Below, in pieces: positions 9,292-16,391 of a stretch of DNA of 46,744 nt. Under the pieces are notes generated by a model that was given only the letters and a program-made list of their open reading frames with translations, did not search any database and was not told the DNA's origin. The stretch is from positions 1 to 46,744 of the forward strand of contig CALDGQ010000113.1 of the NCBI GenBank assembly GCA_937941765.1, given 5' to 3'. Position numbers and translations under genes: made by a program. How positions within the stretch are numbered: the stretch's first letter is position 1; every line of letters begins with the position of its first letter. This DNA comes from an uncultured Saprospiraceae bacterium. GTDB lineage: Bacteria; Bacteroidota; Bacteroidia; Chitinophagales; Saprospiraceae.

Positions 9292-10305
9292 ATGAAACAA
9301 TGGTTTTTCATTCTTCTAGCATTCACTTTTTTGCAATCGTGCGAAAGAGATGAACCAATGCCAGAAACTGAAAGACCATTGTTATTTATACCACCAGGCT
9401 TCCCAACTTTCGAATTTGAAAAGGGAAATGAATTCACACAAGAAAGATGGAAATTGGGCAAAAAATTATTTTACGACCCAATTATGTCAATCGACAGTTC
9501 GGTTGCTTGCAGCAATTGCCACTTACCCGAATTTGCATTTAGTGATATCGAAGCTGTGAGTAAAGGAGTAAATGGAGCACTTGGAACTCGCAACTCCCCT
9601 ACACTTGCCAATGTCGTTTATCATCCATATTATACACGTGAAGGCGGTGTTGCAACTTTGGAAGGTCAAATTTTGATTCCCATTCAAGAACATAATGAGT
9701 TTAATTACAACATCGTATTAATCGCTCAAAAACTGCAGGAAAATCCTGAATATGTCCAGATGAGTTTGGATGCTTACGAAAGACTGCCCGATCCATTTGT
9801 GATTACAAGATCCATTAGCACATTTGAAAGAAGCATGATTTCTGGCGAAAGTCCTTTTGATGAATTCCAGTTTCAAAATAATACAGATGCCTTAAATGCT
9901 TCAGAAAGAAGAGGAATGGACTTGTTCTTTAGTGATGTTACAAGATGTGGTGGTTGCCACAATGGATTTAATTTAACCAATTATGCTTTTGAAAATAATG
10001 GTTTATATGATGAATATCCAGATAATGGAAGAATGCGTTTGACCAACAATCCTAATGATGAAGCGCTTTTCAAAGTCCCAACACTTAGAAATATTGAAGT
10101 GACCGCACCTTATATGCACGATGGTAGTATCAATACATTGGAACAAGTAATCGAACATTACAATTCCGGAGGCTCTTCTTTTTTTAATAAGAGTGATTTG
10201 ATTCAACCACTTAATTTAACAGAGACTCAGAAAGCAGATTTGATTAATTTCTTGAACAGTTTGACGGATGAGGCTTTTTTGAATGATGAGAAGTTTAGAC
10301 GGTGA
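9292..10305 (+). CDS. Di-haem cytochrome c peroxidase/MauG family (MbnH-like) lipoprotein
   Basis: 337 residues with two haem-binding sites: CSNCH (Cys73-His77) and CGGCH (Cys219-His223). A conserved APYMHDGSI segment follows near residue 280. The N-terminus has a lipobox (LQSC, Cys17), so it is probably a membrane-anchored lipoprotein. The family includes cytochrome c peroxidases and MauG-type enzymes that oxidise amino acids on partner proteins. Being immediately downstream of an MbnP-like gene argues for an MbnH-like role, oxidising a tryptophan of the partner. The final codon and TGA stop coincide with the start of the palindromic repeat at about 10300. Confidence 0.88.
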   Translation: MKQWFFILLAFTFLQSCERDEPMPETERPLLFIPPGFPTFEFEKGNEFTQERWKLGKKLFYDPIMSIDSSVACSNCHLPEFAFSDIEAVSKGVNGALGTRNSPTLANVVYHPYYTREGGVATLEGQILIPIQEHNEFNYNIVLIAQKLQENPEYVQMSLDAYERLPDPFVITRSISTFERSMISGESPFDEFQFQNNTDALNASERRGMDLFFSDVTRCGGCHNGFNLTNYAFENNGLYDEYPDNGRMRLTNNPNDEALFKVPTLRNIEVTAPYMHDGSINTLEQVIEHYNSGGSSFFNKSDLIQPLNLTETQKADLINFLNSLTDEAFLNDEKFRR

Positions 10306-10625
10306 ACGGTTGATGGTAAACGGTTAACGGGCACGACGCGAGCAAACGCGAACTCACGTCAGACTGTGCGAAAAAGAAAATGAACCGCAGAATATCGAAC
10401 AAGCCTGCCTGACTGCCGTCAAAGCAGACAGGGAACCGCAGAATGTAGAAGTTGAGTACGCGAGTACACACGTATTTTAACGAATTCAAGTTTGGTCGTT
10501 CACGTGCTCCACTTCGACATTCGACATTCTGCGGTTGGATATTCTGCGGTTCAGTTTCCGAAAGCATATTCGCATAGTCTGGCGTCGTACCCATTCACCG
10601 TCAACCCTTCCCCGTTAACCGACTT
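10300..10625. repeat. Long imperfect palindrome, dispersed repeat copy 2
   Basis: The left arm (about 10300-10470) and right arm (about 10500-10625) are inverted copies. For example cgtcagactgtgcgaa at 10357 pairs with the complement of ttcgcatagtctggcg near 10569, and tgaaccgcagaatatc at 10381 pairs with gatattctgcggttca near 10538. The centre, about 10470-10500, is unpaired. The part from 10445 onwards is the same sequence as 1-190. It lies between convergent genes and overlaps both of their 3' ends. It has no convincing gene of its own. Confidence 0.85.
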
Positions 10626-11227
10626 CCAAAAAACCCTTTCAAAACCTCCAACCCCATTCCAAAGTCCTCATTATTATTAATCACCAGATCACAATCATTG
10701 ATATATGGTTCGATGTATTTTTCGAAAGAAGGTAAGACATGATTTTCGTAACGATAGAGCACATCATCAAGTGGATAATTACGTTCCAATTGATCTCTTT
10801 TTATACGACGAATGATTTTAAGATTTTCTTTTGCGTGAACAAAGACTTTTAAATCCAACAACTTATTTACCTTTTTATAATGGTAGATAAAGAGTCCTTC
10901 TACTACGATGATTGGTGCAGGATGAAAAACCAACATTTTTACTTCTGCTTCAGCATTATTGAATGTGTATTCAGGTCGCTCGACCACTTCCCCGTTCATC
11001 AATTTTTCAAGATCTTTGCGAAATTCCTTTTTATTGATTGATGTTGGAAGATCGTAATTAGTAACACCTAACCCATCCTCTAGCTGGTCTTCTTTTGGTC
11101 GATAATAATCATCTTGAGAAATAAAGCAAATCTCTTCTTTTGAGAAAGATTCCTTTAATTGATTGATGAAAGAAGTTTTTCCTGACCCACTTCCACCTGA
11201 AATTCCTACAATAAACGTCTTTGACAT
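10601..11227 (-). CDS. udk: Uridine kinase
   Basis: Phosphorylates uridine (and usually cytidine) to the monophosphate in pyrimidine salvage. The P-loop GISGGSGSGKTSF lies at residues 8-20, DDYYRP near 39-44 is the usual substrate-binding region, and the family's EGLFIY segment is near 110. Length is 208 residues, close to bacterial Udk. It is divergent from nupC across 95 bases, giving an import-plus-phosphorylation pair. The last residues (SRLTGKG) and the stop codon are encoded inside the repeat, so the native C-terminus may have been altered. Confidence 0.93.
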   Translation of the reverse strand: MSKTFIVGISGGSGSGKTSFINQLKESFSKEEICFISQDDYYRPKEDQLEDGLGVTNYDLPTSINKKEFRKDLEKLMNGEVVERPEYTFNNAEAEVKMLVFHPAPIIVVEGLFIYHYKKVNKLLDLKVFVHAKENLKIIRRIKRDQLERNYPLDDVLYRYENHVLPSFEKYIEPYINDCDLVINNNEDFGMGLEVLKGFFGSRLTGKG

Positions 11228-11249
11228 AATTTTTTGATTGCTTCAGAAA

Positions 11250-11278
11250 CAAATTTAAATATTTTATTCGCAATTCAA
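11250..11278 (-). promoter_or_regulatory. Putative udk promoter
   Basis: On the minus strand the element TAAATTTG (11257-11250) matches the Bacteroidota -7 consensus TAnnTTTG exactly. A TTG lies 18 bases further upstream (11278-11276), near the usual -33 spacing. Transcription would start about 15-20 bases before the udk ATG. The call rests only on consensus matching. Confidence 0.5.
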
Positions 11279-11322
11279 TTCTTATATTTACCTTACTACT
11301 AAACAAAACGAAAACTAAGGAT

Positions 11323-12663
11323 ATGGACGGTATGAATATCATTCGTGGAATTATAGGAATGGCCACGCTAATTGGAATCTGCACACTATTGAGTACCAAT
11401 CGAAGTGCTATTAATTGGAAAGCAGTTGCTACTGGACTTGGGATTCAACTTTTCCTAGCTATCGGTATCCTTAAAGGTGATAAAATTGGTTTCAATGTTG
11501 GAGATTCACGTATAGATTTGAGCTTTATTTCTGGCTTTTTTGAGTGGGTTGGGCAAGGTTTTGTTGCGTTGTTAAATTATACTATTGAGGGAAGTCGATT
11601 TATACTGGGTGATTTGATGAATGTCGATTCTTACGGATTTATCTTTGCTTTTCAAGTACTTCCTACCATTATTTTCTTTTCTGCATTGACCTCTGTTTTA
11701 TTCTATCTCGGAATTATCCAAATTGTAGTAAAAGGAATGGCTAAATTATTAACCAAATTATTAGGTATTTCTGGTGCTGAAAGTTTATCTATTGCAGGTA
11801 ATATATTTTTGGGACAAACGGAAGCGCCTTTATTGATCAAGCCATATCTTGAAAAGATGACTCGGTCAGAAATTTTGTTGGTGATGGTTGGTGGAATGGC
11901 AACGGTTGCTGGTGGTGTATTAGCTGCATATATTGGTTTTCTCGGAGGAGATGATCCAGAACTCAGATTATATTTTGCAAAACACTTGTTAGCAGCATCA
12001 GTGATGGCGGCTCCAGGAGCCATTGTAATTTCCAAAATTCTTTATCCACAAGTTGACAAAATCAATACAGATGTAAAAGTTTCCAATGAAGTAATTGGGT
12101 CCAATATATTGGATGCAATTGCAAATGGAACTACAGAAGGATTAAAACTAGCTGCAAATGTAGGAGCAATGTTATTAGTGTTCGTTGCTTTCATTGCAAT
12201 GATTAATGGTGTTCTTGGAGGATTGGGTGATTATACCGGTTTAAATACTTGGATGGCTGCTAACACTCCGTTTCCGAAATTCTCGTTAGAAGCAATATTA
12301 GGAACTATTTTCGCACCATTGATGTGGTTGATCGGAATCGCAAAGGAAGATATGATGCTCATGGGACAACTACTTGGAATTAAATTAGCTGCCAGTGAAT
12401 TTGTCGGCTACATTCAGTTAGCAGATTTAAAAAATGTTGAAAATGCGGTACATCTAACACATCAGAAGTCAATCATTATGGCAACTTATATGCTTTGTGG
12501 GTTTGCGAATTTTGCTAGTATCGGTATTCAAATTGGTGGTATTGGGTCTTTGGCTCCTGGGCAAAGGAAGAATTTATCTGAATTTGGATTGAAAGCAGTA
12601 ATTGGTGGATCTGTTGCTTCTTTGTTGTCTGCTACTATTGTTGGGATGATATTTAGTTCGTAG
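11323..12663 (+). CDS. nupC: NupC-family concentrative nucleoside transporter
   Basis: 446-residue inner-membrane transporter of the CNT family, importing nucleosides with a cation gradient. About ten hydrophobic segments are visible. Characteristic stretches include GQTEAPLLIKPYL near residue 166, the ANGTTEGLKLAANVGAML segment near 266 and the C-terminal CGFANFASIGIQIGG near 385. A purine-rich aagga lies 5 bases before the chosen ATG. A second in-frame ATG three codons later is an alternative start. Divergence from udk suggests a shared regulatory region for uridine uptake and salvage. Confidence 0.93.
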   Translation: MDGMNIIRGIIGMATLIGICTLLSTNRSAINWKAVATGLGIQLFLAIGILKGDKIGFNVGDSRIDLSFISGFFEWVGQGFVALLNYTIEGSRFILGDLMNVDSYGFIFAFQVLPTIIFFSALTSVLFYLGIIQIVVKGMAKLLTKLLGISGAESLSIAGNIFLGQTEAPLLIKPYLEKMTRSEILLVMVGGMATVAGGVLAAYIGFLGGDDPELRLYFAKHLLAASVMAAPGAIVISKILYPQVDKINTDVKVSNEVIGSNILDAIANGTTEGLKLAANVGAMLLVFVAFIAMINGVLGGLGDYTGLNTWMAANTPFPKFSLEAILGTIFAPLMWLIGIAKEDMMLMGQLLGIKLAASEFVGYIQLADLKNVENAVHLTHQKSIIMATYMLCGFANFASIGIQIGGIGSLAPGQRKNLSEFGLKAVIGGSVASLLSATIVGMIFSS

Positions 12664-12991
12664 CATTAAAATCAAGAGGTTGGAAACCTCTGGCTCGCGC
12701 TATTAATAGATAATGTCACTTCTTCAGAGTTCTCTATTACGCTTGGTTTTTTTTGTTATAAAAACTTCACCCATTCTGGGTTTTCTAAGGACCTATAACG
12801 CCAAGAGGTTAGAAATTCTTGGCTCGTTTAGAAGTTCGTATGCAGTCATCTATTGCAATATGTAACAACGTATACTCATACAGACTAAAAACTCCGAAGG
12901 AGTGATAATATTATAACCCAACACTTAAAAACAGTTTCGAAACTCCGAAGGAGTGATATTATTTTATAAAGACAAGCTTGATAATATCACT
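12664..12991. repeat. Intergenic block with RAYT-linked palindromes (nupC side)
   Basis: No gene is seen here. Two copies of a hairpin-forming word aagaggttnGAAAnnYTCTTGGCTCG-type lie at 12674-12696 and 12803-12826. A second repeat type covers 12713-12790: a cttcagagttct motif, then cacccattctgggtttt. Two copies of aactccgaaggagtgatat/aat lie at 12890-12909 and 12941-12960. The second type and the palindrome reappear beyond the transposase gene, in opposite orientation for the gaaggagtga word. Confidence 0.8.
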
Positions 12992-13453
12992 TTACTCAAT
13001 CCAATCAAACAAATACTTCTTTTCATGAGGCACCTCAAACTTATTTAGCAAATCAATATACTCCTCACGAAAAGTCCGTTTACGATGATGTTCTTCCTGA
13101 TTTAATATATATTTATAAACCCGATCAATATGAGAATGGGAATAAGAAAAAGCACCATAACCATATTGCCAGGAAAACTTTTTAGGCAACCAATTCTTTT
13201 CATTAATAAACTTAGAAGAATTGTTTTTCATATCTCTTACGAGATCCGAAATAGGCATAACTGGTTTAAGACCAATAAATGCATGAACATGATCTTCAAC
13301 ACCATTTATAATAATTGATTTTTGGCCTTTTTCTGTAACGATTCCCGAAATGTATTTAAACAATTCTTCTCTCCATTCTTTATGGAGAATACTTTCTCGA
13401 CCTTTTACTGCGAATACTACTTGGATGTAGATTTGGGAGAAGGTACCTGCCAT
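12992..13453 (-). CDS. REP-associated Y1 transposase (IS200/IS605-like, RAYT)
   Basis: 153-residue HUH-family single-strand transposase. The HUH motif is DHVHAFI (His55-Val-His57) and the catalytic tyrosine is probably Tyr115 in YKYILNQEEHH, so the protein looks intact. The gene is flanked by short palindromes on both sides (12674-12960 and 13561-13799). This matches the REP-associated transposase arrangement rather than a classical insertion sequence: no long terminal repeats or tnpB are present. It is inferred to process or spread the flanking REP-like elements. Confidence 0.88.
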   Translation of the reverse strand: MAGTFSQIYIQVVFAVKGRESILHKEWREELFKYISGIVTEKGQKSIIINGVEDHVHAFIGLKPVMPISDLVRDMKNNSSKFINEKNWLPKKFSWQYGYGAFSYSHSHIDRVYKYILNQEEHHRKRTFREEYIDLLNKFEVPHEKKYLFDWIE

Positions 13454-13833
13454 AGTTAATTGTTTAGTTATTTAATTCTAACAATGTAAGTAAAATTTTG
13501 GAGCTTTACGTTGTAATAATGTTAGATGTGATGTTGATATTTATCAGTAAAAGATAATTTCACTCCTTCGGAGTTCTTTCTTTCTTTTGGTTTTTGGGTT
13601 ACAACAATGCCACCCATTCTGGGTTTTTAGGTAAATGCAAAATTCTAAAACACTACATAAAATAGGAAGAAATTTGGAAATCTTTACTATTGTGTTTCGT
13701 ATATGCATACATCTAAGCGTGAGATGCACCAGCATAGTTAGCATTGCAACATCTCCGCAACATTGGATTATACCAAAACTTCGAAGGAGTAATATGACAT
13801 CAAACAAAGGTGAGCAACATAAACAAACCGTTT
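13454..13833. repeat. Intergenic block with RAYT-linked palindromes (pyrC side)
   Basis: No convincing gene is present in these 380 bases. Positions 13561-13630 repeat the element of 12713-12790: cactccttcggagttct, a ggttttt tract, then ccacccattctgggttttta. The word aacttcgaaggagtaatatg lies at 13777-13796. The gaaggagtga words on the two sides of the transposase gene are in inverted orientation (forward at 12890 and 12941, reverse at 13561). The rest shows nothing recognisable. Confidence 0.78.
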
Positions 13834-15165
13834 TCAATAAAACTCCAAACGACTACCTTTCTGCTGCTCATTCACCATCCCATTGTGATAAGCCAAATAA
13901 CCACTTACAATTGTAGAAGTCACTTGCCCCTTAAAAGTCTTCCCTTCCAAAGGAGACCAACCACACTTATAATAGATATTATCTTTACTGACTGTAAATT
14001 GTTTGTTAGGATCAACGACAACGACATCAGCATGCATTCCTTCATTTAGAAAACCTCTGTCTTTGACTTTGAAACAAATCGCTGGTGCATGACACATTTT
14101 TTCCACAATTTTCTCCATTGAAATTTTTCCTTGATGATAAAAATCTAGCATCACGTTGAGCGAATGTTGCACAAGTGGCAGTCCAGAAGGCGCTTTTAAA
14201 TACCCATTGCTTTTTTCAACTATTGTGTGTGGAGCATGATCGGTAGCAATAATATCGAGGGTATCATCCAATAACGCAGGCAGCAACGCTGATTGATGAT
14301 CGACATTTTTAATGGCAGGATTGCATTTAATTTTAGTCCCTAAAGTGTGATATTGATCGCTATTAAAATAAAGATGATGGACACAAACTTCTGCTGTTAT
14401 TCTTTTCTGAAATAAAGGCGTTTCATTTGTAAAAAGAGCCAATTCATCCTTGGAAGAAATGTGTAAAATATGTAATCGAGTACCATGCTTTTTTGCTAAT
14501 TCAACTGCCATACTAGAAGACAAATAACATCCTTCTTCATTTCGAATAATTGGATGTAAATGAATAGGAATATTGTCTCCGTAAATATGTTGTTGAAAAG
14601 CAGTATTGTTTCTAATTGTGGCCTCGTCTTCACAATGAGTGGCAATCAACATTTCGGTGCTTGCAAATAACTTTTCCAATGTTGTACGATTGTCCACCAA
14701 CATATTACCCGTACTCGACCCCATGAACACTTTAATGCCACAAACTTGGTTTGGATCCGTTTTTAAGACTTCCTCCAAATTGTCATTTGTAGCACCCATG
14801 AAGAAGGAATAATTGGCCAAAGATTTCATAGCAGCGACGTCATATTTTTTTTGTAATTCGACTTGAGTGGTAGTTGTAGGTTTAGTGTTAGGCATTTCCA
14901 TAAATGAGGTGGTACCGCCAACAACTGCTGCTTTTGCTTCTGTGTAAATATCCGCTTTATGTGTCAATCCAGGTTCTCTAAAATGAACTTGATCATCAAT
15001 GATTCCGGGCATTACAAATTGCCCACTAGCATCAATTTCTTTGTCACTTAAAGTATCAATTGAACCCCCTACTTTTTCGATGCGACCGTGGGAAATGAAG
15101 AGGTCTCCTTCGATAATTTCACCGTTGTTGACAATCTTCCCTTCTTTAATTAGAATTCTTTTCAT
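13834..15165 (-). CDS. pyrC: Dihydroorotase
   Basis: 443-residue amidohydrolase that interconverts carbamoyl-aspartate and dihydroorotate in de novo pyrimidine synthesis. Visible residues are REPGLTHK near 63-70, the probable carbamylated Lys145 (CGIKVFMGSS), THCED with His177, HILHIS near 232-237, and catalytic Asp309 in ATDHAPHT. The first metal motif reads DDQVHFREPG: the first histidine of the usual HxH is Gln59. I recall the same substitution from other Bacteroidota dihydroorotases, so this looks like a lineage form, not a broken gene. With udk and nupC nearby, both pyrimidine routes are represented. Confidence 0.9.
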   Translation of the reverse strand: MKRILIKEGKIVNNGEIIEGDLFISHGRIEKVGGSIDTLSDKEIDASGQFVMPGIIDDQVHFREPGLTHKADIYTEAKAAVVGGTTSFMEMPNTKPTTTTQVELQKKYDVAAMKSLANYSFFMGATNDNLEEVLKTDPNQVCGIKVFMGSSTGNMLVDNRTTLEKLFASTEMLIATHCEDEATIRNNTAFQQHIYGDNIPIHLHPIIRNEEGCYLSSSMAVELAKKHGTRLHILHISSKDELALFTNETPLFQKRITAEVCVHHLYFNSDQYHTLGTKIKCNPAIKNVDHQSALLPALLDDTLDIIATDHAPHTIVEKSNGYLKAPSGLPLVQHSLNVMLDFYHQGKISMEKIVEKMCHAPAICFKVKDRGFLNEGMHADVVVVDPNKQFTVSKDNIYYKCGWSPLEGKTFKGQVTSTIVSGYLAYHNGMVNEQQKGSRLEFY

Positions 15166-15261
15166 ATGTGTATAACTTCTGTGGCGAATTTACTGAAACT
15201 TAATGGTTTTTAAGTATTATTGAATTCTCTTATTCATGGACACTTATACTATCATTACACT

Positions 15262-16389
15262 ATGAAAATTCTTCACTTTTCGGATACTCATTTAGGGTAT
15301 AACGAATGGGATAAAGTCGGTAAAAACGGCGTCAATATACGAGAACAAGATTTCTATAATTCCTTCATTTATGTCGTTGATAAAGCGATTGAATGGAAGG
15401 TTGATTTGGTCATTCACACGGGTGATTTTTTCCATCGCCCCACTCCTGCTAACCGACCAATGATTTTTGCTTTGGAACAAATGACGAGGTTGCAAAATGC
15501 AGGAATACCAATCGCCATTATTGCTGGAAATCATGAAACCCCAAAGACGGTATTTACAAGTCCTATATTACAAGCATTTCAGACAATTGAAGTGGTGACC
15601 CCATTTTTTAGTCAATTTTATGAGCACAAAACATTTGGAAATGTGGTGGTTCATGGATTGCCTCATATCAATGATGACTTGGTGATGATTGAAGAATTGG
15701 ACAAAATAAAACCAGTTGCTGATAAGCGCAATATTTTGATGCTACATACTTCTATCGGCAAAAATTATATCATGGAAGAATATGGAGAGAAAATATTTCC
15801 TCAAGAGCGATTGGCTGTTTTTGACAAATTCGATTATGTGGCATTAGGTCATTGGCATAATTTTCAGAAAATAAAAAGTATCAAAAATGCCTACTATTGT
15901 GGATCTACTGAAAGAATGAGTGATACAGAATGGAATAAAGAAAAAGGGTTTTGTTTGTTAGATTTTTCGCAACCTTTCCCGGAACCAGCATTTCATAAAG
16001 TGCCCGCCCGACCTTGGTATCGACTTGACCTTAAAAATTGTAATAAAAAAACTATTGAGGAAATTACGTCTGAGTTAAAGCAAATGATATCTGAAATAGA
16101 AATTCAAGATGCGATCATTAGCTTGTATTTAGTTGACCTGAAAGATATCCAAAGTATTGAGCTTACCAATCGGGATCTAAGTGCATTATTTGAAGACAGT
16201 GTGCATGTTACTATTAAACGTAAATTTGTAGATGATTTAATGGACACCAATTTCAAAGCAAGTGAAGTTGAAAGTTTAGATAAATTAATGGCTGGTTTTA
16301 TTAAAACTGAAATTGATAACTCCGAAAAATCCGAAAAACTAATCGAAAAAAGCAACCACTATTTCTCAAAATTCGAAGCGTCCAACTAA
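15262..16389 (+). CDS. sbcD: Exonuclease subunit SbcD (Mre11-like)
   Basis: Metallophosphoesterase nuclease subunit of SbcCD, the bacterial Mre11-Rad50 complex that processes hairpins and double-strand ends. Phosphoesterase motifs are present in order: SDTHLGYNEW at the N-terminus, HTGDFFHRP, AGNHET and LGHWH. I start at 15262 because MKILHFSDTHLG is the conserved beginning of the family. An ATG at 15220 in frame would add 14 residues with no similarity to the family. The product has 375 residues. The stop is 2 bases before the sbcC start, so the two are translationally coupled. Confidence 0.93.
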   Translation: MKILHFSDTHLGYNEWDKVGKNGVNIREQDFYNSFIYVVDKAIEWKVDLVIHTGDFFHRPTPANRPMIFALEQMTRLQNAGIPIAIIAGNHETPKTVFTSPILQAFQTIEVVTPFFSQFYEHKTFGNVVVHGLPHINDDLVMIEELDKIKPVADKRNILMLHTSIGKNYIMEEYGEKIFPQERLAVFDKFDYVALGHWHNFQKIKSIKNAYYCGSTERMSDTEWNKEKGFCLLDFSQPFPEPAFHKVPARPWYRLDLKNCNKKTIEEITSELKQMISEIEIQDAIISLYLVDLKDIQSIELTNRDLSALFEDSVHVTIKRKFVDDLMDTNFKASEVESLDKLMAGFIKTEIDNSEKSEKLIEKSNHYFSKFEASN

Positions 16390-16391
16390 CT

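Noticed and set aside
10295..10680. Open frames on both strands over the palindrome (99 and 62 residues)
   Set aside because: They consist of repeat sequence, overlap udk or the palindrome arms, and show no protein-like features.
12992..13453. A complete IS200/IS605 insertion sequence
   Set aside because: No tnpB and no clear element ends with target specificity could be seen; the surrounding short palindromes fit the RAYT arrangement better.
13544..14049. Open frames in the RAYT flank and over the pyrC 3' end
   Set aside because: They overlap short palindromes or the real dihydroorotase gene in another frame and have no family features.
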